Shown: positions 6,725-14,477 of the stretch, in pieces
Position numbering within the stretch: position 1 is the first letter of the stretch
Layout of the letters: each line of letters begins with the position of its first letter
DNA from: Bacteroidales bacterium
Lineage (GTDB): Bacteria; Bacteroidota; Bacteroidia; Bacteroidales; WCHB1-69
Direction of reading: 5' to 3'
DNA: 32,091 nucleotides
Assembly (NCBI GenBank): GCA_017527945.1
Contig: JAFXPL010000120.1
Coordinates: 1 to 32,091, forward strand
Notes under the pieces: generated by a model
What the model was told of the DNA's origin: nothing
The model's database searches: none
Seen by the model: the letters and a program-made list of their open reading frames with translations, nothing else
Translations under genes and position numbers: made by a program

Positions 6725-7093
6725 TTATTTCTTGAAAATAAAATAAACGGCAAGCACCAGAAAGCAAAATCCGATCAGATGGTTCACCCGGAAAGTTTCC
6801 GTCTTGAAGAAAATGATGGTGAAGATGGTGAAGACGGTCAGCGAGATGAACTCCTGGATTACCTTGAGCTGCCATAGGTTGAAGGGACCGCCGTTGCCAA
6901 TGTAGCCGATGCGGTTGGCCGGCACCATGAAGGAATATTCTGCCAATGCAATGCTCCAGCTGAAAAGCACGACCAAGGGCAGCGAGAGCTTGCTGAACCA
7001 GGCCGTATGCTGCAGCCGCAGGTGACTGTACCAGGCGAACGTCATGAAAACATTAGAACACATCAACAACAAACAAGTGTATAAACCTTTCAT
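6725..7093 (-). CDS. DUF486 (DMT-type) small membrane protein
   Basis: A 122-residue integral membrane protein of the DUF486 family, related to the drug/metabolite transporter superfamily. Four hydrophobic helices are visible. Conserved family text includes FMTFAWYSHL, a WSIALAEYSFMVPANRIGY segment and a QLKVIQEFISLTVFTIF segment. The substrate is unknown. It converges on the ketosynthase-like gene with a 20-base gap. A minus-strand TACTTTTG box lies at 7178-7171. Confidence 0.9.
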   Translation of the reverse strand: MKGLYTCLLLMCSNVFMTFAWYSHLRLQHTAWFSKLSLPLVVLFSWSIALAEYSFMVPANRIGYIGNGGPFNLWQLKVIQEFISLTVFTIFTIIFFKTETFRVNHLIGFCFLVLAVYFIFKK

Positions 7094-7170
7094 CTTTCTT
7101 ACTTTTATTGCTTGTGAATACTAAATTCTACCGTTGGTGGAGTAGGGGAGGCCCTCTTCCAAACAGGCGG

Positions 7171-7178
7171 CAAAAGTA
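7171..7178 (-). promoter_or_regulatory. -7 promoter box of the DUF486 gene
   Basis: TACTTTTG on the minus strand matches TAnnTTTG, 78 bases upstream of the DUF486 start. Confidence 0.45.
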
Positions 7179-7316
7179 ACTTTTTATCGCGCTCAGAATT
7201 CAAAATCCAGAAATAAAATGTATGGTCACCTTGAATATGAAAATTTCGAGGAAATACATTTTAGGAACAAGCGTGCTCAAGCGGTGTTGGTACAATTGTA
7301 TCAATTGGAATTGCTC

Positions 7317-7358
7317 AAAGTTACAATTGTGACACATATCCAATACAATTGTAACTTT
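7317..7358. repeat. 14-bp perfect inverted repeat with ACAATTGT boxes
   Basis: AAAGTTACAATTGT (7317-7330) pairs exactly with ACAATTGTAACTTT (7345-7358) across 14 bases. A further ACAATTGT lies at 7292-7299, and another inside the XRE gene at 7970-7977. The spacing suggests a multi-site operator. Confidence 0.65.
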
Positions 7359-7864
7359 AGAAGGAAATAAGTTTACAAAAGTATCATACAATGAAGTACA
7401 CATATATACGTAATTCACAAAAATAAAAAAATGGGCGTTGTTTGTAATTTTGAGAGTAATACAAAAGGAAAATCGATTCGGATATACGTATTCACATCTG
7501 ACACATTCACCTTGTTAACGGTAGTTTTATCGGCTATCGGTTAACATCCAAATCGACTTCTCGCGGCTATTGATTTTTAATAGTAATTGTAAATAATTAA
7601 AACATTGATTCCCATAATGTTTATATCGTTTAATTTGTTTAATAATTCAAATAAGCACCCATGTTTATCAACATTTTTTATAAATTTATCTTATTTAAAT
7701 CTAAATTATTGAATATAAAAAGAATATATGTTTTACTTGAACTTATGGAACAAAGGTTTATAAACAATTCCGAAAGAGCGGTTTTATGCTTTACACGAGT
7801 GAAATATCTCTGAAATAGCGTGTAACAAATGTATAAAGTATGCGTATTATATTTGGAATTTTGT

Positions 7865-7872
7865 TATTTTTG
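7865..7872 (+). promoter_or_regulatory. -7 promoter box of the XRE-type regulator
   Basis: TATTTTTG matches TAnnTTTG, 62 bases before the start codon. No good -33 partner is seen. Confidence 0.45.
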
Positions 7873-7934
7873 CAAAATCAAATTTAGAAGTGTAACGATA
7901 GATTTTAGAATGATAACTATCATAATTTAACGAT

Positions 7935-8546
7935 ATGATTGAACGTATAAAGAAAGTTTTGGATTATTCACAATTGTCAACCGCTGTGTTTGCAGATACA
8001 ATTGGAATTAGTCGCTCAGGAATGACACATTTGTTAACAGGTCGTAACCAGCCGAGTTTAGACGTGGCACGAAAGATCCTTGCCGCCTATCCAGAAGTAT
8101 CCACGGAGTGGTTGATTATGGGGATGGGTGAAATGTTACGGGCGGAAGCACCGCAAGGGATGCCGAGCGTCGCGGCAGTACCAGAACCGATGCCAGATGC
8201 GATCGTCGGTGCCTCATCCGAACATCTCGCCGAGAATTCAAAAAAAATGGTTCAGCCTGATCTGTTCGGCGAATTTCCATCTGTCAGCGATGCTGAAGGC
8301 GATGCCGCGGAATATTCGCGGGATGTCCTGTCGCCTTTTGATGAGGAAAGCGAGGCCGCCCCGGCCTTGATCGATGAGGGGAATGTCACGGCGACGAGTG
8401 AGGTTGAGGAGCAGCTTCCTGCGGCTGCGCCCGTCGTCCGTGCGCAGCCTGCCTCCAAGGCCCGCCGCACGCAGGAGGCGCGCCCGCAGCCGGTGACCGC
8501 GCGCCGCGATCGGCACAGCGCCGCGCCGCAGGAACGGAAACTGTAA
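7935..8546 (+). CDS. XRE-family helix-turn-helix protein with disordered tail
   Basis: A 203-residue putative DNA-binding regulator. Residues 1-65 form a lambda-repressor-like HTH (FADTIGISRSGMTHLLTGR, then NQPSLDVARKILAAYP and TEWLIMGMGEML). This is the arrangement usual in Bacteroidota XRE proteins. Residues about 72-203 are low-complexity, rich in Ala, Pro, Glu and Arg, with a basic end (RTQEARPQPVTARRDRH), and are probably disordered. The first 65 codons are AT-rich like the upstream island, while the tail is GC-rich like the rest of the window. The target is unknown; an ACAATTGT box lies inside its own 5' end. Confidence 0.8.
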   Translation: MIERIKKVLDYSQLSTAVFADTIGISRSGMTHLLTGRNQPSLDVARKILAAYPEVSTEWLIMGMGEMLRAEAPQGMPSVAAVPEPMPDAIVGASSEHLAENSKKMVQPDLFGEFPSVSDAEGDAAEYSRDVLSPFDEESEAAPALIDEGNVTATSEVEEQLPAAAPVVRAQPASKARRTQEARPQPVTARRDRHSAAPQERKL

Positions 8547-8548
8547 AA

Positions 8549-8571
8549 GATCGTCTTTTTCTACGACGATC
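8549..8571. terminator. Weak hairpin between convergent genes
   Basis: GATCGTC (8549-8555) pairs with GACGATC (8565-8571). The stem is only 7 bp and no T-run follows it on the plus strand, so terminator activity is uncertain. Confidence 0.3.
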
Positions 8572-8588
8572 ACAGCTTTGAAGTGTAT

Positions 8589-8628
8589 TGTAATGGGTTA
8601 ATGGGTTAATGGGTTAGTCGGTTAGTCG
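8589..8628. repeat. Tandem repeat, AATGGGTT/AGTCGGTT unit
   Basis: Five imperfect 7-8 base units. The tract includes the stop codon of rsgA (8622-8624 on the minus strand). Confidence 0.8.
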
Positions 8629-9557
8629 AGTTGCCAGTCGGCGAGTTTCATGTCGTCGGCCTCCAAGATGGCGATATAGTTCAGGTAGCGGGTGAGGGCG
8701 ATGTCGCCGTTCTCCACGGCCTCTTGCACGCGGCATCCGGGCTCGTGCGTGTGGCTGCAGTCATCGAATTTGCAGCAGTTGTTATATGCGCGGATCTCCG
8801 GAAAATAGTCCCGGATCTCCTCTTTCTTGTATTGTATCAGCCCGAACTCCTTGATGCCGGGGGTATCGACCATGTAGCCTCCCGCCATCGGGAACATTTC
8901 GGCGAAGGTGGTGGTGTGCTTCCCCTTGTTGTGCACCCGCGAGATGTCACCGGTGCGCAGGTTCAGCGTCGGGTCGATGGCGCTGATGAGGGCCGACTTG
9001 CCCGTGCCCGAGTGGCCGCTGAAGAGGCATACTTTCCCGCGAACCATCTCGCGCAGTCCGTCAATGCCCTCGCCGTTGACCACCGAGGTGCGGCGCGTCA
9101 GGTAGCCGATGCGCTCGTAAAGGGCCGACAGCTCATCCACCACCTTCTGCTCGGCCTCGTTGTAGAGATCCATTTTGTTGAAGACGAGGCACACGGGGAT
9201 GCGGAAGCCTTCGGCCGCCACTAAGAAGCGGTCGATGAAGCCGAGCGAGGTGCGCGGCTCCCGCAGCGTGACGACCAGGAAGGCCAGGTCGATGTTGGCG
9301 GCGATCAGGTGCCGGATCTTCGAGAGGTTGGTGGACTTCCGCTCGATGTAGTTCTTACGCGGCGCAATCGCGGTGATCACGCCCGAGCCGTCCTTCTCGA
9401 CGCCGTACTCCACCCGGTCGCCCACCACCACGGGGTTGGTGTCCTTGATGCCTCGGATGCGGAACTGCCCGCGCAAACGGCACTCCAGCAGCCCTCCCGA
9501 CACTTCGTCCAGCACCGAATACCAGCTGCCCGTCGATTTCACTACAAGTCCGTTCAT
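8622..9557 (-). CDS. rsgA: Ribosome small-subunit-dependent GTPase A
   Basis: A 311-residue circularly permuted GTPase that assists late maturation of the 30S subunit. An N-terminal OB-fold (about residues 1-70) precedes the GTPase core, whose motifs occur in permuted order: NKMD (127-130, G4), then GHSGTGKS (181-188, P-loop), then DTPG (231-234, G3). The C-terminal zinc-binding segment has Cys262, Cys267, His269 and Cys275. Length and motifs are fully typical. A tandem-repeat tract and a strong hairpin separate it from pepD upstream. Confidence 0.97.
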   Translation of the reverse strand: MNGLVVKSTGSWYSVLDEVSGGLLECRLRGQFRIRGIKDTNPVVVGDRVEYGVEKDGSGVITAIAPRKNYIERKSTNLSKIRHLIAANIDLAFLVVTLREPRTSLGFIDRFLVAAEGFRIPVCLVFNKMDLYNEAEQKVVDELSALYERIGYLTRRTSVVNGEGIDGLREMVRGKVCLFSGHSGTGKSALISAIDPTLNLRTGDISRVHNKGKHTTTFAEMFPMAGGYMVDTPGIKEFGLIQYKKEEIRDYFPEIRAYNNCCKFDDCSHTHEPGCRVQEAVENGDIALTRYLNYIAILEADDMKLADWQLD

Positions 9558-9563
9558 TTTTGG

Positions 9564-9606
9564 AAGTTTAGTGGGTTTAGAAGTTTAGAAGTTTAGTGGG
9601 TTTAGA
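9564..9606. repeat. Tandem repeat, GAAGTTTA/GTGGGTTTA unit
   Basis: Four to five imperfect units immediately upstream of rsgA (minus strand), between its start and the pepD terminator. Confidence 0.8.
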
Positions 9607-9609
9607 AAG

Positions 9610-9643
9610 AAAAGGACTTCGGGCGGGTGCTCGAAGTCCTTTT
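9610..9643 (-). terminator. Intrinsic terminator after pepD
   Basis: A 12-bp stem (AAAAGGACTTCG at 9610-9621 pairing with 9632-9643) has a 10-base loop and a U-rich end on the minus strand. It lies 14 bases past the pepD stop and could also work in the other direction. Confidence 0.8.
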
Positions 9644-9656
9644 TGTTTCAGGATTC

Positions 9657-11111
9657 CTATTTTAGCAGGCGGAAGAACTCGACCATCAGGTCCCAGCACA
9701 TTTGCACGGTCTTGATTTCGAGTTTCTCGTCTGGGGAGTGCACGCCGCGCAGGGTCGGGCCGAAGGAGACCATGTCCATGTCGGGGTATTTTTCGGAGAA
9801 GAGGCCGCATTCGAGGCCGGCGTGGATGGCCAGCACCTGCGGGTCCTTGTGGAAGAGGTTGCGGTAGGCCTCCGTCAGGACGCGCACCGCCTCGGAGTTC
9901 GGGTTCGGGTTCCAGCCTGGGTAGCCGTCGGAGTTCACCACATCGGCGCCGATCATCCAGAAGGCGGTTGACACCTTGTCCACGATGGCGCGTTTTCTAG
10001 ACTCCACGGAGCTGCGCTGGCTGGTGGTGAACACCACTTCGTTGTCGATGATTTTCACGGATGCGAGGTTGGTGGAGGTCTCCACGAAGCCGGGGATGTC
10101 CTGCGACATGGCGACGACGCCGTGCGGGCAGACCATGAGGGCGTTCAGTACGTCGATCTGGAGCGTCTCCTCCAGCACCTCCTTGACGGCCTCGGCGGGC
10201 TCCACAGCGACGGTCACGCCGGGATCGGTGGTGTGGAACTCGGCTTTGTAGGTCTTGTCCATTTCGGCGAGGTAGGCTTTCCAGTTCTCGACCTCCTCCT
10301 TGGGAACGGCCACGATGGCGTAACCCTCGCGGGCGATGGCGTTGCGCAGGTTGCCGGCGTTGATGTCGGCGACGCGCAGGTTGAAGTCGCTGTAGGAGTT
10401 CCAAAGGATGCGGGCGAGGAGCTTCACGGCATTGCCGCGGCCCTTGTTGATGTCGTCGCCGCTGTGGCCGCCCTGAAGGCCCTTGACCTCGACCTTGAAG
10501 AATTCGCAGTCTCCCTCCACGTTTTCGTAGTCCACGGAAACCTTGGCGACGGTGTCTTGGCCGCCGGCGCATCCGATGAAGAACTGCCCCTCGTCCTCGG
10601 AGTCGAGGTTGAGCAGCATCTTGCCCTTCATGAAGCCGGCCTCCACGGCGGCGGCTCCGGTCAGCCCGGTCTCCTCGTCGATGGTGAAGAGGCACTCGAT
10701 GGGGCCGTGTTCCAGTTCCTTGTCGTCGAGGACAGCCAGCGCGAGGGCCACGCCGATGCCGTCGTCGGCACCCAAGGTCGTGCCCTTGGCCTTCAGCCAT
10801 TCGCCGTCAATCCAAGTCTCGATGGCGTCTTTCTCGAAGTCGAACACCTTGTCGTTGTTCTTCTCGCACACCATGTCCATGTGCGCCTGCAGCACCACGG
10901 GCGTGACGTTCTCCTTGCCGGGGGTGGCGGGCTTGGAAATCAGCACGTTGCCGACCTTGTCGCGTTTGGTCTCCAACCCCAGCTTCTTGCCGGTGGCCTC
11001 AAGCCAGAGGGACATCTTCTCCTCCTTCTTCGACGGGCGCGGTATCTTGGTGATCTCGTTGAAATAATAGAAAACCTTTTCGGGTTTCAGATTCAGCATT
11101 TCTTCGTTCAT
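9657..11111 (-). CDS. pepD: Cytosolic beta-Ala-Xaa / aminoacyl-histidine dipeptidase (PepD-type M20)
   Basis: A 484-residue zinc peptidase that cleaves Xaa-His and similar dipeptides. M20 metal-site motifs are in order: LQAHMDMV (His77, Asp79), TLGADDGIG (Asp116/117), and the catalytic pair Glu146-Glu147 in TIDEETGLTG. A GGHSGDDI segment marks the lid domain. The start at 11111 (MNEEMLNLKPEKV) matches family N-termini; the frame extends 31 codons upstream without a credible start, across the promoter box. TACCTTTG at 11157-11150 (minus) is a good -7 element. It has no signal peptide, so it is cytoplasmic. Confidence 0.95.
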   Translation of the reverse strand: MNEEMLNLKPEKVFYYFNEITKIPRPSKKEEKMSLWLEATGKKLGLETKRDKVGNVLISKPATPGKENVTPVVLQAHMDMVCEKNNDKVFDFEKDAIETWIDGEWLKAKGTTLGADDGIGVALALAVLDDKELEHGPIECLFTIDEETGLTGAAAVEAGFMKGKMLLNLDSEDEGQFFIGCAGGQDTVAKVSVDYENVEGDCEFFKVEVKGLQGGHSGDDINKGRGNAVKLLARILWNSYSDFNLRVADINAGNLRNAIAREGYAIVAVPKEEVENWKAYLAEMDKTYKAEFHTTDPGVTVAVEPAEAVKEVLEETLQIDVLNALMVCPHGVVAMSQDIPGFVETSTNLASVKIIDNEVVFTTSQRSSVESRKRAIVDKVSTAFWMIGADVVNSDGYPGWNPNPNSEAVRVLTEAYRNLFHKDPQVLAIHAGLECGLFSEKYPDMDMVSFGPTLRGVHSPDEKLEIKTVQMCWDLMVEFFRLLK

Positions 11112-11149
11112 ATTTTTACGTTTTAAAATGACACTTCGATTTTGCGGGG

Positions 11150-11157
11150 CAAAGGTA
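11150..11157 (-). promoter_or_regulatory. -7 promoter box of pepD
   Basis: TACCTTTG on the minus strand matches TAnnTTTG, 39 bases before the pepD start. It supports the internal start at 11111. Confidence 0.55.
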
Positions 11158-11259
11158 CATTTTTTTTCGAATAACCGGGAATTTTTCGGCGACACAAACT
11201 GCATTCCGCCGAACTGCCCGAGACTTCAAATCCTCTGTGGCGACCATACAAAAAAAATG

Positions 11260-11267
11260 TATCTTTG
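11260..11267 (+). promoter_or_regulatory. -7 promoter box of yidC
   Basis: TATCTTTG, an exact match to TAnnTTTG, lies 22 bases before the yidC ATG and implies a very short leader. Confidence 0.6.
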
Positions 11268-11288
11268 CCGCCAATTTAAATTTGGAAA

Positions 11289-13229
11289 ATGGATAAGAAT
11301 ACAGTTATCGGTCTGCTGCTGATTTTCGCCCTGTTTTTGGGCTTCAGCTTCTACCAGACCTCGCAGGTGAAGAAACAACGCGCGGCGCAAGAGGCGCAGA
11401 TGGCGGCGGAAATGGAAAAGGAGGCGAAGGAAACCGCCAAGACACTCTCTTTGGAAAATGTTACGGACACGACCGGCGCGTCCGCTGCCCCCGCCCTCGC
11501 GAAACTCACCCCCGCGCAACGCTTCTCCAACGCGCAGGTGGGCGAGGACGGTGACTATGTGGTCGAAACCGCCAAGGCCTACTACCGTTTCGGAAAGAAG
11601 GGCGGTGCCCTCAAGCAAATCGAGCTGAAGGACGTCTATCGCTATACCCCCAAGGGCGCTGAAAAACAGCCGCTCGTGATCTACGACGGCGGCTCCAACA
11701 ACATGGCCCTGAAACTCATGCTCCGCGACCAGACGGAAATCTCCACCGACGAGTGCTACTTCGTGGCCAACACCGACGAGCTCGTGGTCGATGACCAGCA
11801 CAACAAGCTCTCCCTGCGCCTTTACCCCAACGCCAACCCCGACTCCGCGCAGTGCCAGGTGCTCGATCAAAGCGCCTACATCGAATACCTCTACACCTTC
11901 GACAACAACGACTACCGGTTCGACTACACGGTCAACTTCGTCAACATGGAACCTTATCTCTACCCGAACCGCCGCACCTTCACCTTGGAATGGGTCGCGC
12001 AGCCCAAGTGCGTGGAGAAGAACTACGAGTACGAAAAGAACATTACATCTATATATTATATGGACAACGGCGACGAGGTGGCGAACCTCGACGAGCGCAA
12101 GCCCGACAAGAAGGACTTCACCTCCCCGCTGAAGTGGGTCTCCTTCAAGCAGCAGTTCTTCACCACCTGCTTGGTGACCAAGGACAAGCCCTTCGCCTCC
12201 GGCACGCTCTCCGTGCAGGTCCCCGACAAACCGGCGGACAAAGTTCTGAAGGACTGCGAGGCGTCGTTGGACATCGAGATTGCCGACCTGAACAAGGGCC
12301 ACTTCGACATGTACATGTTCGCCGGGCCGAACCAGTACCGTCTGCTCAAGGAGTATGACGTGAAGCTGGAGCGCCAAGTCCCGCTCGGCTGGGGCTTCTT
12401 CCTGCTGCACTGGGTGAACCGTTTCATCATTATCCCGATTTTCAACTGGTTGGAAGCCTACGGTTTGAGTTACGGCCTTATCATCTTGATACTCACCATT
12501 TTCATCAAGATTGTGGTGTTGCCGGTGAGCTACAAAACCTACATGTCGTCGGCCAAGATGCGGGTGCTGAAGCCCGAAATCGAGGCCATCAACGCGAAAT
12601 ATCCGAAAGACGAGGACATGATGAAGAAGCAGCAGGCCACGATGAGTCTCTACCGGAGCGCCGGGGTGAAGCCCGCCGGCGGCTGCGTGCCGATGCTCCT
12701 CCAGATGCCCATCCTTATCGCCATGTACCGTTTCTTCCCGTCCGCCTACGAGCTGCGGCAGAAGTCGTTCCTGTGGGCGGAGGACCTCTCCACGTATGAC
12801 TCCATTTGGGACTTCGGCCGCAACATCCCGCTCTACGGTGACCACGTCAGCCTTTTCACCATCCTGATGACCATCGCCACGCTGGTCTATACCTGGCTGA
12901 ACCAGAAGCTGATGGCTCCCACGCAGGGCAACAAGGACCAGCAGCGCATGATGAACATCATGATGTACATGATGCCGATCATGTTCCTGTTCATGTTCAA
13001 CAACTTCGCCTCCGGCCTCACCTACTACTACCTGCTCTTCAACCTCGCCACCTTCCTGCAGATGTTCATCTTCCGCATGGCCGTCAACGAGGACAAGCTC
13101 CGCGCCAAGATGCAGGAGAACATGAAGAAGCCCGTCAAGAAGTCGCGCTGGGAACAGAAGATGGAGGAACTCCAAAAACAGCAAGCGCAAATGCTTAAAC
13201 AACAGCAACAAGCGCAAAAAAGAAAATAA
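11289..13229 (+). CDS. yidC: Membrane protein insertase YidC
   Basis: A 646-residue YidC/Oxa1 insertase that inserts and folds inner-membrane proteins with or without SecYEG. Residues about 5-23 are the first membrane helix. A large periplasmic beta-rich domain follows (about 60-350). The conserved Oxa1 core begins near residue 365 (GWGFFLLHWVNRFIIIPIF) and includes the cytoplasmic helical hairpin (MSSAKMRVLKPEI, then YRSAGVKPAGGC) and PMLLQMPILIAMY. Further helices carry a MMNIMMYMMPIMFLFM stretch. The C-terminal tail is rich in Lys and Gln, as in ribosome-binding YidC tails. Length is normal for Bacteroidota. Confidence 0.97.
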   Translation: MDKNTVIGLLLIFALFLGFSFYQTSQVKKQRAAQEAQMAAEMEKEAKETAKTLSLENVTDTTGASAAPALAKLTPAQRFSNAQVGEDGDYVVETAKAYYRFGKKGGALKQIELKDVYRYTPKGAEKQPLVIYDGGSNNMALKLMLRDQTEISTDECYFVANTDELVVDDQHNKLSLRLYPNANPDSAQCQVLDQSAYIEYLYTFDNNDYRFDYTVNFVNMEPYLYPNRRTFTLEWVAQPKCVEKNYEYEKNITSIYYMDNGDEVANLDERKPDKKDFTSPLKWVSFKQQFFTTCLVTKDKPFASGTLSVQVPDKPADKVLKDCEASLDIEIADLNKGHFDMYMFAGPNQYRLLKEYDVKLERQVPLGWGFFLLHWVNRFIIIPIFNWLEAYGLSYGLIILILTIFIKIVVLPVSYKTYMSSAKMRVLKPEIEAINAKYPKDEDMMKKQQATMSLYRSAGVKPAGGCVPMLLQMPILIAMYRFFPSAYELRQKSFLWAEDLSTYDSIWDFGRNIPLYGDHVSLFTILMTIATLVYTWLNQKLMAPTQGNKDQQRMMNIMMYMMPIMFLFMFNNFASGLTYYYLLFNLATFLQMFIFRMAVNEDKLRAKMQENMKKPVKKSRWEQKMEELQKQQAQMLKQQQQAQKRK

Positions 13230-13266
13230 ATTTTGAAAAAAAATGGTATTGTGAACGAAATTTCTA

Positions 13267-13274
13267 TATTTTTG
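13267..13274 (+). promoter_or_regulatory. -7 promoter box upstream of the PUR-like gene
   Basis: TATTTTTG matches TAnnTTTG, 36 bases before the start. A TTG at 13249-13251 is slightly close for a -33 element. Confidence 0.5.
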
Positions 13275-13309
13275 CGGACTAATTTGAATAAATAAAAGTT
13301 TCAGAGTTT

Positions 13310-13651
13310 ATGGAAAATCAAGACAAAAACGAAGTACTCTCCAGGGCTGTAAAAGCTGGAAAACGCACCTACTTTTTCGACGTGAAAAGAAGCAGGAATG
13401 AAGAAATGTATCTCACCATCACGGAGAGCAAACGGAAGTTTAACGAGGACAACGGCAACTTCTTCTACGAGAAACACAAGATTTTCCTCTACAAGGAGGA
13501 TTTCGAGAAATTCAAAAACGCGCTCTCGGGCGTGATTGACTTCATAGAGAACGGCACGGTCCCGGAGGAGGACGACTTCTTCGAGAACGACAACTTCGGG
13601 AAGAATGACGACATGGGTATCGCTTTCGACGATTTAGACCTTTCGTTGTAA
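13310..13651 (+). CDS. PUR-alpha-like nucleic-acid-binding protein (DUF3276)
   Basis: A 113-residue protein of the DUF3276 family, which adopts a PUR-repeat (Whirly-like) fold and binds single-stranded nucleic acid. The family core is visible: KAGKRTYFFDVKRSRNEE, then YLTITESKR, then FEKHKIFLY-like text (FYEKHKIFLYKEDFEKF). The C-terminus is strongly acidic. Its stop overlaps the parA start in TAATG, so it is translationally coupled to the partition genes. A role in chromosome or RNA metabolism is plausible but not shown. Confidence 0.92.
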   Translation: MENQDKNEVLSRAVKAGKRTYFFDVKRSRNEEMYLTITESKRKFNEDNGNFFYEKHKIFLYKEDFEKFKNALSGVIDFIENGTVPEEDDFFENDNFGKNDDMGIAFDDLDLSL

Positions 13652-14439
13652 TGGGGAAGATAGTATCCATCGTCAACCAGAAGGGTGGAGTAGGGAAGAC
13701 GACAACGGCGGTGAATCTCGCGGCCTCGTTGGCCGTGCTCGACTTCCGCGTGCTGCTCATCGACGCCGACCCGCAGGGCAACGCCTCCAGCGGTGTCGGC
13801 GTCTATCCCGATGACAACACCGTCAGCATCTACGACTGCATCGTGAACGGGAAGATGGCCTCCGAGGCTGTGGTGGAGACCAAGACCCCCAACCTGTCGC
13901 TCCTGCCAGCCACCATCCACCTTGTGGGCGCCGAAATCGAGATGATCAACTTCGACCGGCGCGAATACCGCATGCGCGATGCCCTGAGCAGCGTCAAGAA
14001 CGACTACGACTTCATTTTCATCGACTGTGCGCCGTCGCTCGGCCTGGTGACCCTCAACGCCTTGGTGGCCTCCGACTCGGTCATCATCCCCGTGCAGTGC
14101 GAGTACTTCGCCCTTGAAGGCCTCGGCAAACTGCTCAACACCATCCGCATCGTGCAGTCGAACATGAACCCAGAACTCTCCATCGAGGGTATCCTCATGA
14201 CCATGTACACCAACCGATACAAGTCGGCCAACGCCGTCTATGAGGACGTTCGCTTCCACTGTCGCGACATCGTCTTCAACACGGTCATCAACCGCACCGT
14301 CCGCCTCAGCGAAGCTCCGAGCTACGGCGTGCCCATCGTTGCCTACGATGTCAAGTCCGTCGGACATGTCAACTACATGAACCTCGCCAAGGAGTTTCTG
14401 CTGAAAAACGGATATACGGTTTTGTTTAGTAAAGTTTAG
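13651..14439 (+). CDS. parA: Chromosome-partitioning ATPase ParA (Soj-type)
   Basis: A 262-residue ParA/MinD-family ATPase. The deviant Walker A KGGVGKTTTA spans residues 11-20. Further motifs are DADPQGN (A' box) and FIDCAPSLGL (Walker B). It moves ParB-bound origin DNA by ATP-dependent nucleoid binding. It follows the PUR-like gene with overlapping stop and start and is followed by parB. The last codons (LFSKV) and the stop lie inside a GTTTAGTAA tandem repeat, so the extreme C-terminus may vary by slippage. Confidence 0.96.
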   Translation: MGKIVSIVNQKGGVGKTTTAVNLAASLAVLDFRVLLIDADPQGNASSGVGVYPDDNTVSIYDCIVNGKMASEAVVETKTPNLSLLPATIHLVGAEIEMINFDRREYRMRDALSSVKNDYDFIFIDCAPSLGLVTLNALVASDSVIIPVQCEYFALEGLGKLLNTIRIVQSNMNPELSIEGILMTMYTNRYKSANAVYEDVRFHCRDIVFNTVINRTVRLSEAPSYGVPIVAYDVKSVGHVNYMNLAKEFLLKNGYTVLFSKV

Positions 14440-14473
14440 TAAGTTTAGTAAGTTTAGTAGATTAGCGTTTAGT
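14423..14473. repeat. Tandem repeat, AAGTTTAGT unit
   Basis: About five 9-base units that begin inside the 3' end of parA, contain its stop codon (14437-14439) and reach the parB start region. Confidence 0.85.
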
Positions 14474-14477
14474 GAAA

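Larger units (their letters stand above)
7094..7934. other. 841-base AT-rich intergenic island
   Basis: The GC content falls sharply here relative to both sides. It carries the DUF486 promoter box near its left end, a cluster of ACAATTGT palindromes (7292-7352), an imperfect pair of GTTAAC-containing arms near 7515-7546, and a TATTTTTG box at 7865-7872 for the XRE gene. A 72-codon minus-strand frame at 7200-7418 is not supported by composition or recognisable motifs. No RNA gene was recognised. Confidence 0.7.

Noticed and set aside
7200..7418. 72-codon minus-strand frame in the AT-rich island
   Set aside because: No motif, no ribosome-binding site, and it spans the ACAATTGT palindromes; best treated as chance.
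8589..8628. Tandem repeats as a CRISPR array
   Set aside because: Units are 7-16 bases with no unique spacers and no cas genes nearby.
10122..11126. Long plus-strand frame opposite pepD
   Set aside because: Mirror of a well-supported M20 peptidase; rich in Val/Leu/His/Gly as expected of an antisense shadow.
11226..13217. 663-codon minus-strand frame opposite yidC
   Set aside because: Antisense shadow of yidC with skewed His/Val/Glu content.
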